Assembly: GCA_013368315.1 (NCBI GenBank)
Contig: JAACJM010000032.1
Coordinates: forward strand, 574,769 to 638,768
Source: Tetrapyrgos nigripes
Taxonomy: Eukaryota; Basidiomycota; Agaricomycetes; Agaricales; Campanellaceae
Reading direction: 5' to 3'
Length of the DNA: 64,000 nucleotides
A program made the translations under genes and the position numbers. The notes beneath the pieces are model-generated. The model made no database searches. It was not told the origin of the DNA and saw only the letters and a program-made list of their open reading frames with translations. This document shows positions 1 through 10,499 of the stretch, one piece after another (position 1 is the first letter of the stretch; each line of letters starts with the position of its first letter).

Positions 1-756
1 GTAGGCCCTTCCCAGCCCACAAAGCGTTGCCCGTCTCCCCAATCACCAGCGCCCCTGTTATGCAAAGCATATTCTTGATGTTGTGCAAAGAGATTCCCGG
101 GGCTTCTTGGAGCGAACGGCGAGAATGCGGCGGGGCTTGAAAGGCCGACGAAAGGGCTCTGGCCAACACCACTCCTAGCGCCCGGAAACGCTGCGAAGAG
201 ATCTCCGTGTCCTCCTGAGTCTTGGTTGGACCACCCAGCGAACGCAGCGGCAGCAGACATAAGGTTATCCTATGAGATGAGTAAATTTAGCTGGAAGAAG
301 ACTGAGAAAACAGTTCGTATTTCAGCAGAGGAATTACATAGGTTGACTCACTCAATATCGACGATCTGTTCAAAGCTGTGTGTACAGCAGTTGCGTTGTG
401 TTGAATCAAATGTTGTTGAGATATATTATCGGTGTGCTCTTCCAGTGCTGAGACGAGCAGTCAGTTCCTATATCTCTACCCCGCAGTCACTGGTATATCG
501 TCTTGATATATAGCGTCTGTACTGTAAAACGGCGCTCGTACAGGTTTTTGAAGATGCTATAATTAGACATCACATGGACAAAGCCTCCAGAAAGTAGATT
601 TTTTCCCTAGAAAAATAGTGGGCTCTCGAGAGCCGACGTCAGAAGAATACAGAGCCTGGTAGTGCTGCTGCTGCAGGTAGTGGTGGTAGTCGGGTGGTAG
701 TTGGCAGACTGAGAGAAATTGCCTACACGTGACCGCAAAATTCGTTTATCCACATT
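1..756. other. No supportable gene
   Basis: Only short open frames without family resemblance are visible (the longest about 95 codons). The region is probably intergenic, or the edge of a gene lying outside the window. No repeat or RNA gene was recognised. Confidence 0.4.
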
Positions 757-912
757 TTCTGCAAATTCTCCGCCAAGCTTTCGTCGAGCAATGAAGCAGT
801 GCCCAGTTCATGGCCCAATCTTCCTCTTCAGAGTCAATAATTCAATTGCCTTTGGGGCAATGAGATGAGGACTCGTACCTGCCGCTGTATATAGTGGTCT
901 GCACCGACATAT
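757..912 (+). repeat. Dispersed repeat, copy A
   Basis: This block shares with copy B (922-1144) the successive strings GCTTTCGTCGAGCAA, CCTCTTCAGAGTCAATAATT, GGACTCGTACCTGCCG and CACCGACATAT in the same order. The flanking bases differ. Copies A and B are head-to-tail. It has no consistent open frame across copies, so it is treated as non-coding repetitive DNA. Confidence 0.7.
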
Positions 913-921
913 ATAATTTCT

Positions 922-1144
922 GAGCTCAAATGGTCGCACTATTTGGATCCCGGGAAAATATATCCTTTTCTGTCAACACGGCTCAAACACCTTCTCCCGT
1001 CAAGTCAAGGCTTTCGTCGAGCAACGAGTCAGTGCCCGTTCCTTGCCCTGCATCTACCTCTTCAGAGTCAATAATTCAATTGCTTTTTGGGCAATGGAGC
1101 AGGACTCGTACCTGCCGTTGTACAGTGGCCCGCACCGACATATT
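922..1144 (+). repeat. Dispersed repeat, copy B
   Basis: This is a longer copy of the same repeat. Its first part (GAGCTCAAATGG, then CCCGGGAAAATATATCC) is shared with copy C at 4301-4479, and its second part with copy A. Copy B therefore links the three copies. The last shared string is CACCGACATATT. No target duplication was obvious. Confidence 0.7.
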
Positions 1145-1631
1145 ATCCTCCTCAAGTCCTCGAATTGCACTTCTGAACGTCTCTAGAGTGCTCCAGAAAG
1201 AGGAGACATGGTATGCAATCTTGCGTAATTGGAAAAACTGGCTGCGTTGATGCCGGAACTCCACCGCCAAGCATCTGGTGAGAATCATACCCGCTGGTCT
1301 CAACTCGAGCCAATTGACCATTTCTCGTTTTTCAGCTCTTCTGCTCTGCCGAGTTGTCTTCGGATTCTATTTTTGGGGAGAAGTCTACCAGATCCCAGAT
1401 CTTCGTTTTGTTTCTCGAGTTGAGCCTAGTTGAGCCCATTCTCCGGTTGGGCGTAGTCTACACGGGGAAAGCCATAGGAAATTTGTTCCGTCATCAATCA
1501 GAGACTTCCACATCCGTCCCCTAGTTTGGCCCTGGTCACGCGAGAAACTAGGCGAGTCCATATATATGTAAAGGGAGAATTACTTTCTCGTCGGTCTTTT
1601 TTTGTCGTCAAGTTTATCCTTCCTTCCAACC
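1145..1631. promoter_or_regulatory. Intergenic region with likely promoter of DUF6534 gene
   Basis: The only signal is an alternating TATATAT at about 1559-1566, some 65-70 bp before the ATG at 1632, followed by a C/T-rich leader. This spacing is usual for basidiomycete promoters. The remainder shows nothing recognisable. Confidence 0.35.
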
Positions 1632-3711
1632 ATGTCGAGATTGGCGACGCTTTCCTTCAATGGAGCCACCCTCGACAACACGTTGGGTGCCGTCATCGTC
1701 GGGTTCGCAGCGGCCTGTTGCGTCTATGGAATTCTTATCACTCAAGTCTTCACTTACTTTTCCAACTATCCTGAGGACCGATTGGTTTATAAGATTTTGG
1801 TGTGTCTATTACGCGTCCTTCTTCGTTGTCCTCTCTTCTGACAGGACCTCAGGTTATCGTCATATTGTACGAGATCTCTATTCCTCCATGGTATTTCCTG
1901 TCATGACACACATTTCCCATTAGACTGCTGGAGACTGCAGACCAAGCTATGATCGGCCATATATGTTACTTTTACGCCGTAACAAACTTCGCCAGTATTC
2001 TAGCTCTGACACAAGCAAGGGTAACATGGTGCGTGATAATTACCTTTGTCAACAATCAAACATTGATCTTGTGCTGTAGGTCTTTCATAGTAAGTTGAGC
2101 TTTGGCCGCTTCTTCTCTTGCTGCGGTCTGACGGACTACACTGGAAAGCTACAACAAACGGTGGGAGTGAGTTTCATTCCTTTTCACCCTGGCTATACGT
2201 TCTGACAGCGTTTTCGTAAGGCTGTCGTGGGCGCAATTGTCAAATTGTGAGCCCTCGTGTTATCTGTTTCCATTGACGCCGCCCCCTGAATTATTTTTCA
2301 TCACAGTATGTTTGGCCTACGAGTATGGCGATGTAAGTACTCCTTGGATCCCCTTCTCATACAACACAAAACTGACTCTGCTTCAGTCAGCAATCATAAT
2401 TTCTTAATCACTGGGTTCATTGTACGTGATCCCGTCGCCGCTCGAGAACCTTCCGATGAACTTTTTTTTAGTTATTCTTAACACTGGGCGGTCTGGGTAT
2501 GTCATATCAAGCCTCCTCCACCATCTATCTAACCATACTGGTGTTGTATTTTAAGGAACCGCTTTGGGTGCGTTGGGTTTAAATTTAGCTGTTTTTTGGT
2601 CAATATCATTGACGAATCTATGTGATCCCTAACATCCATAGCTTTCACCTTCAAAGCGTATGTTCCTTTCGGGGCCGGGTGTACTTCTTCCTAACTCTTT
2701 ATCACAGTTTCCAACTCCCGGGAGTTTTCGCCGTCATCCAACTACAGGTAATTTCCTTCGCATTCTTGGGCTCCGACATGAAGCTAATTAATTGCTGTGC
2801 TTCCTTTCTCCACAACAACAAGACCCTTGGCACTACTTCTCTGGGAATCGGTGTGCTCACAGACATCGTGACCGCTGCTTCCCTCTGCTATTTTCTTAAT
2901 CGTCTACGCACGGGACATCGGAAGTAAGACCTCGGGACTCGTCGTATCTGAAGACTTTTCTCATGATGATCTTCTCTATCATAGTTCAGATACTCTAGTC
3001 AATTCTCTAGTGCGGTATGCTATCAACACAGGGGTCTTGACCAGGTGGGTACACTATCACTCTTTTTCTGGGTTTAATATTGAAAATTTTCATCACCTCG
3101 ACGACAGCACGGTCAGTCTGACGACTTTAATCTTGGTGAGCCTTTCTCCTAGATGGGATCCATCGTTTATGTCTGGACGGTATCTTAACGTTTAACCTTC
3201 TCGGCACCCGGTACCGGCAGTACAACGTCATGCCAACCAATATGGTCTTCATCGCTACCTATTTTGTTCTCAGCAAACGTGAGCAACCTCTAGAACTTCT
3301 TTTCCTTCCGCATGGACATATCTAACCACGGTATACACCGTTCTAGTCTATGCCATCTCATTCATGGCTACGTACGTTTTCACTTGGATGTTGCTTATGT
3401 GCCTGGTTTCTAACATCAGTGATATTCTAGACTGAACACCAGACGCGTCGTTCGTGGAAAAGGCACCGACAGACAGGGGGACACCACAGCTAGCAACGTG
3501 AATACCAATATGTTCCATCTTGGTACGAGGGTACCGAGTCTCGGTCCCAATAATCTGGACGGTTGGGAGGCAGCGTATACTGCTTCTCATGGCGCAGCAG
3601 TGAGTGATTGTTACTTACTGAGAACATGTCCCATTTTTTTCTCAGTATACATACTTTGTAGCATTCGCAGAACGACATGTATATCATGAGTTCTTTGAAG
3701 GCGGATCCTGA
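1632..3711 (+). CDS. DUF6534-type multi-pass membrane protein
   Basis: This is a multi-exon gene for a polytopic membrane protein of the basidiomycete-expanded DUF6534 type; its biochemical role is unknown. Exon 1 begins MSRLATLSFNGATLDN and runs into GVI(V)GFAAACCVYGI, the usual first membrane helix, with the pattern TLGA..VG near the start. Later exons encode further hydrophobic segments (around 1926-2038, 2480-2930 and 3000-3250). A terminal exon carries LNTRRVVRGKGTD, matching the 'LNxR' motif expected at the end of the conserved domain. About nine short introns with GT...AG ends separate the pieces. The last junction (GCAGCA joined to TATACATAC near 3646) leads to a stop at 3709-3711; this end is the least certain part. 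Dispersed repeats lie on both sides. No break was found. Confidence 0.75.
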
Positions 3712-4729
3712 TACGTACAGTATCCCACAGTGAGTGCACTCTGATTCCCCTTCTAGCCCGGAGATCCTCGCTGATTTCGTCGCCTTGCTTATCACAGCAC
3801 TGATGCAAACTACACTGGTCGATATGGGCCGCACGCAGTATGAGGTCTGGTCTCCATGCGCTAGACCAGTACCTCATGGCAGAGTGCTCCACCACCTCAC
3901 TGTCATGCGTCTACAGCGATGGTGGCGCGCACTCGCAAAACTTCCGAGTTCGTTCGGCTCCGTCATTGCTCCTGCCAGCCTAGACCTTAACCGGCGTATG
4001 TCGATGATGTCGAATCTTGTCATTGTCATTGTCGATGCACGCGGTTCAAAAGTCGAAAATAGCACACTGTACTATCATTTACTATCATTTGTAAGCTTGT
4101 TGTGTAGCCTGGGTTTTTGTTCTAGTCTTTAGTTTGGTCTTGTAGTACATACGCTCACTTTCAAATTCGTTCGTTCGTTTGCGCTGTTTATCAGCTGTGG
4201 GTCTCGGGTCTGTATCAGTACTTAGAGCAATGCAATCGCTTTTGGGCATTGCATTGTATTTGCCTTCGTTACGAGTCCTATTTATACTAAATTATAGGAC
4301 GAGCTCAAATGGCCGCATTTTTCGTATCCCGGGAAAATATATCCTATTCTGTCAGTTCGGCAAACTCGGCACTAAGCACCTTCTCCGCAAATTCTCCGCT
4401 ATTCTCTGTCAAGCTTTCGTCAAGCAACGAATGAGGACTCGTACCTGTCGCTGTACACAGTGGCCCTCACCGACATATTTCCTTGTGTGGTTGACAATTG
4501 ACAGTCTTGGTCAATACTGTGACGTTGTGAAGTACTATGTAGTCTTGCTCACCGCCAGGATGTAGAAGCGCTGTGATGGCGATGCCGAAGTCATTGCTGG
4601 ACAGCCACAAACGTCTATACTAAATGACTTCTTCTTCCACACCACCATCATTGGTTCATCCGTCCCTAAAACTATGTGAGCTCTATTTTCTTATGCGAGA
4701 CATATTTGGCTTATGACCTTGCAGACAGC
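3712..4729. other. Intergenic; holds repeat copy C
   Basis: No gene is supportable here. Overlapping frames of about 130 codons exist on both strands but show no family features. The only structure recognised is the dispersed repeat copy at 4301-4479. Confidence 0.5.
4301..4479 (+). repeat. Dispersed repeat, copy C
   Basis: Third copy, same orientation as A and B: GAGCTCAAATGG, CCCGGGAAAATATATCCT, CAAGCTTTCGTCAAGCAACG, GGACTCGTACCTG and CACCGACATATT appear in the same order. It lies downstream of the DUF6534 gene, so the gene is bracketed by direct repeats about 3.2 kb apart. Confidence 0.7.
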
Positions 4730-6096
4730 ATGGCAAGCAGTCCTCTTCTCCCAGTAGAACTCTTCTACCAGCTCATCGACTGTCTCATTGGCGACCGTCC
4801 AACTTTGAAGTCTTTAAGCTTGGTGTGCAGAGATTTCTCACTGAAATGCCAATCTCTACTGTTTGAGGACTTGGAGCTGGAAGATAACCAACCCCGAAAC
4901 CTCCAATTTCTCGATATTTCCCTTTCTTCCTCTGGTGTCAGCAGGCTTGTACACAGACTCCACATCATCAACAACTCCCCTGCGGACCCACAAGAATCAG
5001 AAACAATGGCAGCTATCGTGGCTAATCTTCACTCACTCCGCACAATTGCCTTGTCGCTTTTCTCTACGTGGAAATATGGTCGACAAATCCTGGAATCGCT
5101 GGTTTCGACCTTGCAGATGCCTACACTAGCAGTGACCTGTTTGCAGCTAATGAGCGCAACATTCACTCATTGCGATGAACTTTGTTCATTGCTCAATGCA
5201 TTGCCTCAGTTACAGCATCTGATACTTGGCCATATTACGATTGACACGTCGACGTCTTTGGCACAGCAGTCGTCCGACTCTGATTTGTCGTTGTTTCCTT
5301 CGCAGCCACTATGGGCAGTTCCACTACAGCTTCACTTTCCCGATTCCCTCCGCTTTTTACGCGTAATGCAGGTCGATACGCGTGTAATTGCCTCTATATT
5401 AGCCGGACATAGGACCCGTCCTCTCCATCCAGAATGTAAAGTCCATGTCGGTATGAGGCCGCAGGATTGCACAGAACTTGCAGGCCTGATACACGAGCTG
5501 AGGGGATCATGCATGGACAATGTGATTCTCGATATAGACGCATCTTCTTGGACAGGACCTGACCTGGTTGAACAATCAAGAGGTACGCGTTTGATTCTTG
5601 GCCGTCTCATATAGTCATTCATATTTTTCCAGCACAAACACTGCGTTCGAATATCCAGGATTTACCCTGGAATAATCTGATCATTACATGCGAATCTCCG
5701 CGCAAGGAGACTTTGCAAGCCCTCAACCTCTTCATCTCAAATGTATCTAGCAACATACAACGAATAAGTGTCGTTTTCGACGAGGAGACCTATCGAATTT
5801 ATGGGGATGGAAGTTTGGACTCTGAATGGGATGAGTTGGATCAACATTTATGGCGCAGAGCGGATCTTACATTCCTGAAGATGGTTTGCATATCATGCAG
5901 AAGTTATCGTCACTGGCCATGGTGGGAGAAGGACAAGCAGCACAAGGAAGACAGGTCGATATTGGGACGGATTCCAAAGCTTCTAGTCCGCACACAGGCG
6001 AAAGGGGTACTTAATGTTGACGAGACAGCGGAGCCGTTTTATCAAGGGGAAGGCTTCTCTCTTCGAAGGATAGCAGTGCTAAGTTCTGGAAATTAG
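4730..6096 (+). CDS. F-box-like protein of Agaricomycetes
   Basis: The probable product is a substrate-recognition subunit of an SCF ubiquitin ligase; this is inferred from domain type only. Residues about 1-45 read LPVELFYQLIDCL...LKSLSLVCRDF, the classic F-box pattern (LPxEL, then LxxLSLVCRxF). The rest is leucine-rich without clear LRR periodicity, as is usual for the large fungal families of this kind. The CDS is two exons, 4730-5582 and 5633-6096. The GT donor at 5583 and AG acceptor at 5631-5632 keep the frame and remove the stop that would follow unspliced. The predicted length is 438 residues. The ATG at 4730 is preferred over 4676 because it starts directly before the F-box. No disruption was seen. 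Confidence 0.75.
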
Positions 6097-6410
6097 TAAC
6101 ATCTTCAAAGATTTACTCATCTCCTTGTAAAGTAATCCGATGCTCATACACGGTCTGGTTTGCGCAAGGTTTGCGTCTCGTACGCGAGACTGTTGGCGAG
6201 GCCACATACCTGAAGTACATATGCTCTGACGTCATTGTCCTTTTATAGAGACTGCTTATTAACGGTTCCCCATCTTCAACGACGACTTCCATCATCGCTT
6301 TTCGCTCTGTTGCGCGGCCTCTTCGTGGTCAGCGCAAACACTTTCTACTACCACTCACTCAGACTCCGTTCAAATTTGCATCAGGCTTTCACTCAACGAC
6401 AATTCGCAGG

Positions 6411-7184
6411 ATGCCTGTCGAGCTGCAAGGAAGTTGTCACTGCGGTGCTGTGAGATTCAAGTTGCAGTCCAGTACGCCTGTTCCGTACCAAGTTTGTACT
6501 GTCATATTTTATGCTAGCTCAACGATGCTAATCCTATGTGATTTCCAGCTCTGTACTTGCTCCATCTGCCGTAAAGTTGGCGGAGTGGGAGGATCCATAA
6601 ACCTTGGCGGCTTCGCGAATACACTGGAGATTTTGAAAGGAAAGGAGCATATTAGGTATGTCTCTAGTATACTCGCAATCTTAGGTGTCCATTCACTCGC
6701 TCAAATCTTCCACCTCAAGTGTCTACAAAGCCGTCATGGAACGTGACACCCCTAAAGAACACATCGTCAATTCTGAGCGCAACTTCTGTTCAAAATGCTC
6801 CAGCATGTTGTGGTTGTTTGATTCTACGTGGTAGGTTGAACTCAGTATTACAGAAGCACGTGTATCGGTATTCAAAGCCCGCACTTGCAGGCCCGAGTTA
6901 ATCCACCCCTTCGCTTCAGTGATTGATAATCCCGAGCTGCAAACGCCCGATACGATGGTGAGTGAAATCTTCCTTGCTATTCATCTCCATCTGGTTCTCC
7001 GATGACCTTTTCGTGACGAATTTTGTAATTGCTCATCCTTTTTTGACTTCGATAGGTCGTTGTCAAGTCAAACTCTAAACCTGACTACGTCCGTCTTCCG
7101 GAAGGCAAGAAGGAGGTGTACGAAAACTATGGCCCCCACTCCATAGAGGAATGGCACAAGAAGAATGGTGTGTACGCGGAGTAG
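6411..7184 (+). CDS. GFA / CENP-V domain protein (zinc-binding)
   Basis: A small protein of the glutathione-dependent formaldehyde-activating (GFA, CENP-V/GFA) fold, about 135-150 residues after splicing. Many members bind zinc; the substrate of most fungal ones is unknown, so a formaldehyde role should not be assumed. Exon 1 (6411-6491) gives GSCHCGAVRF with the first Cys pair. Exon 2 (from 6549) gives CTCSICRKVGG. Exon 3 gives NFCSKCSSMLW. These are the C-x-C, C-x2-C and C-x2-C zinc ligand sets of the family. A last exon reads SKPDYVRLPEGKKE and ends GVYAE followed by TAG at 7182-7184. Introns are short with canonical ends. All expected cysteines are present. Confidence 0.82.
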
Positions 7185-7983
7185 AAAGATAATCAATGAT
7201 GGGCTTTAGCCAGTACGCGGCCCTGCTACATGCTCTTCTCGTCGCTGGAAAATTCGGGCTAGTATGGCCGAGTCTTATTCTGACATAGTTTGATCTTTCA
7301 GTGGCGATACTACAATATAATTGAATCCAGTTATTAAATGTTCAAAACGCATTTCTGCAACGGTTTCACTGTATTAGCTTCAAATCTCTGTTCATAGGAC
7401 AATATCAAGGATGTTGTGCCAAGAGAGAGGTTTCTGAACTAATACCTTTTAAACTTGTCTTGATGGAACGAATGCCCTACCGCCTTCTGTGTAAGTGTCG
7501 TGTTTCGACTCGGAAAGTCTCTACAGGCGGCTACGTGTAGGGCGACTACCTTGCCCTTGTGATATCATATCATTGTGACTACACAAAGCCACCCCGCCGG
7601 GTCCTGAAGGGGCCACTTGGCGTGTATCTATCTATCCGGCCACCAATTTGACTTCTGCACACTGCCAGCCCAAGGATCTTCCAAGGGAGTAAATGCATCC
7701 GACACTTGTCCCAAAAAGCGTCCAGTTGATTGATTATAGAGGTGACCAGCCCTTCCCACTTGCAGCTGACAATGGTAGCAAGACAATAGCCGCTAAATTT
7801 TTCCCATGCATGATCAATACCCGAAACATTCCTCTTGCTGTCCAGCGTACGGCCGACTATAAGTATTTCATAGTGTGTCAAGTTCCGCCTTGGAACATCA
7901 TATACTCTAAAAGGAGTCGTCTGGTCTTTATCTCTCGCTTCTTTCGTTTTCTCGCCCATCGCGTATTGTTCAGGAAATTGGGA
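7185..7983. other. Intergenic region upstream of CE4 gene
   Basis: No gene could be supported. A minus-strand frame of 126 codons (7579-7959) has no recognisable features. The end of the region is presumably the promoter of the deacetylase gene starting at 7984. Confidence 0.4.
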
Positions 7984-10302
7984 TGATCCACCTTACCTTA
8001 GCTCTACCTCTACTAGCTCTCAGCTTGACCTACTTTTCGCCGACTTGGGCTGTTCCTGCTGAACCAATACTATTCGTAACCTAGAAGTGATAGGAAAAAT
8101 GTCAATGAATTAAAACTTTCGCAAATCTGTACTGTTGTCCGAGAAAATTTACACAACTCGAGTCTATGATATAAACCTTCAGTTTATCAAACTTAGAGGG
8201 TTTTCCGAAGGATGTGGATACAAGCCGTGGAGGGCCGATGAGGGACGTTTTGTGACGGCGTATTGGCGGGGAAGTGATATATGTCACAGGTGTGACACAT
8301 CGCCGCGTCAAAGATTTGCCGATGTGCTGAGCCTCTCATCTCCTAAACTGAGGTCGCAAATGCATGAAAAGACTGATACAACGACTCTTATTGCATTCTA
8401 CTGTAGTTATTTACTGTCATTTCTGTGGCCGAGCTGGGCCCTGCCCACCTCAGTGAAGGGTGAAGGTGCAGCAGGTTGACGGCGGCGAAGAAAAGAAGCG
8501 ACACTGAAGCTTCTGACGCGTCGAGCGGAGTTTGAAATGCTTCATGCCGAGAAATTTGAGATTTCGACTCGTTCGCTGAGTAGGTACTCAAAACTCTTTA
8601 GATTTGACCATAAAAAGTAGTCATAAAGATACAAATGCCCATCATAATGTACTAGAACAAGCCTTGAATATTTTCCTCAGAGGAATACTGCGTTCTAAAT
8701 TTTTTCACTTCTGTCACGCTCGCGGAAATGCAGTTTTTCCGTCGTTTTCAGCCCATGGCAAACGTCTCGGTGAAGATCTGGTAAATCTGGTTACATATAC
8801 ATCCAGATAATGTATCAAGATATCTACTGTATAAGTTCTATGAAGGGAGATGGGGGAGGAACGAAGATATGAACAGATTTCCTCAGAATCTATCACTTCT
8901 AGGGTCCATATCACTTCTAGGTCACGAATAGTAACCTATGGGAAGCGCCAGTTGGCCCAAGTTATCACTTCCTGCTCTAACACGAATACAGTCGCGCTAA
9001 CTTTCGTAAGTACAATCTCTGTCTAGTACCAGCAAAGCATACAGAAGCTCATCAGGGTTTTCACCTCTCTGTTAGGATGATGGGCCGTACAGCTATGGGT
9101 ACGCCAGGTCTTCCCTCTTCGTATTTCACCGACCTTGTACGCTGACATAGTTATGAACTCGTCGACCTCCTCGATCGAAATGGGATCAAGGGGACGTTTT
9201 TCTATAGCATGTTTGCGTCTTCTCATTCGTTGCAACACGTTGAATAACTCTTCCTCAGATGGAAATAACTGTGATTTAAAACCACTGCCATGAGTTTACT
9301 CGTTTCATCTGAAATTCCTTCTACAGGGCGCTGCATTTACGATTCCGATATGCAGGACGTCGTCAAGTATGTTTATAACCATGGGCATCAGCTCGCATCG
9401 CACACATGGCATCACTGGGATTTGACTACGCTTTCCTGGGATCAAGGTGCGTATAAAGGTCTCCCTCACTTGGTTGTTCAGTGTCGTCTGATGTCTTCTC
9501 TGCGATAGTCCATGACGAAATGTGGCGCGTCGAACGTCAGTCCTTCATATCCAATCGCTTTAATCTTTTGGTAAGACGTCTTCTGAATCCTTTCCTCCAG
9601 AGGCTTTGCAGCGAATTGTTGGAGTCACTCCTGCTGTGATGCGCCCTCGTGCGTATTCTACTTTCGACATGATTCTAAACCTTCTGAATCTCTCCCTCTC
9701 ATCAACTAGCATACGGCAAATACAACAACTTGGTTCGCCAGGTTTCCGCAAACCGAGGTCAGACCATCATCACTTGGGATTTGGAGTCTGTCTTCCTTTA
9801 CTCTCTCAGTTTTAATCTGCTCACGGCTAGACATCTTCCTCTGCACTTATACATTCCTGAATAGTTCCGGAGATTCAAGCGGCTATAGCGTTCAGCAAAG
9901 TGAAGCACAGTACAGCAGTCTCGTTAACAGACACCCGAACACTTGTATCGCGCTTAATCATGAGACGAAAGGTTCGTTTCTTGACTCTTTTTTCATAGTA
10001 ATGATGCTGACCCCCATAATGTAGAAAGCACCGTGTGAGTACACATCGCAGTATCTCTATATTCTATTCACGTCTTCCACTTCCATAGCCGTGAAGTGAT
10101 CCCCTATGCCATCGAGCAATTGAGAAATGCAGGATATCAATTTGCAACAGTCGCTGAATGCCTCAATATGCCTGCGTATCAGCGCGTTGAAGACGCTCAG
10201 ACTCCCGATGTAAGTGGTCAAGTTTTCTTTCATTCGATGGATCGGCATATTGACTCTCTCTTTCATCCATTCATCATTCAGGGGAGTTGGACTTGCTCAT
10301 GA
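7984..10302 (+). pseudogene. CE4 polysaccharide (chitin) deacetylase, disrupted by a DNA transposon
   Basis: This is a secreted carbohydrate-esterase-4 gene that would deacetylate chitin-type polymers. It starts with a signal peptide (MIHLTLALPLLALSL...) and has the family motifs split over exons: TF|DDGP (9001-9005 then 9076 on), the metal-binding SHTWHHWD (about 9400), RPRAYGKYN (about 9645-9725), WDLES (about 9776) and LNHET (about 9956). The last exon ends GSWTCS and stop at 10302. Exon 1 is interrupted after codon 'CCA ATA' by an 862-bp inverted-repeat element (8070-8931), which introduces an immediate stop. Removing it with one TA gives an open exon that lines up residue by residue with the intact neighbour on the minus strand. 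One intron (donor at 9207) has GC instead of GT, while the neighbour has GT there. The insertion makes a functional product unlikely. Confidence 0.85.
8070..8931. mobile_element. Non-autonomous TIR DNA element inserted at TA
   Basis: The two ends are 23-bp inverted repeats with one mismatch: 8070-8092 begins CTATTCGTAACCTAG and 8909-8931 ends CTAGGTCACGAATAG. The dinucleotide TA flanks both ends (8068-8069 and 8932-8933), consistent with a TA target duplication as in the Tc1/mariner superfamily. A partial second copy of the inner end sequence, TATCACTTCTAG, lies at 8891-8902. The 816-bp interior has no frame resembling a transposase, so the element is called non-autonomous; the parent family is not known. 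The insertion is in exon 1 of the CE4 gene. Confidence 0.85.
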
Positions 10303-10499
10303 AGATGTATGTACAAACAAGTAATATCGTAACATTGAACTAGCTTCAGGATAGTCGACGAAAGCAGAAATATACATCGTGATTTGTCCATTCGGATAGT
10401 ACTAGTAATGGAAACAGGCTGATTAAGAGCGTCAATGAAAAGTCAAATTTCGTCACATATGGTCGTAAAACAGAAGTGTCTTTCCTGATCCATCATCCA

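Noticed and set aside
8070..8931. The 862-bp insert as a long intron or introner
   Set aside because: The possible GT (8076) and AG (8930-8931) ends leave extra bases and an immediate stop. Only removal at TA restores the frame.
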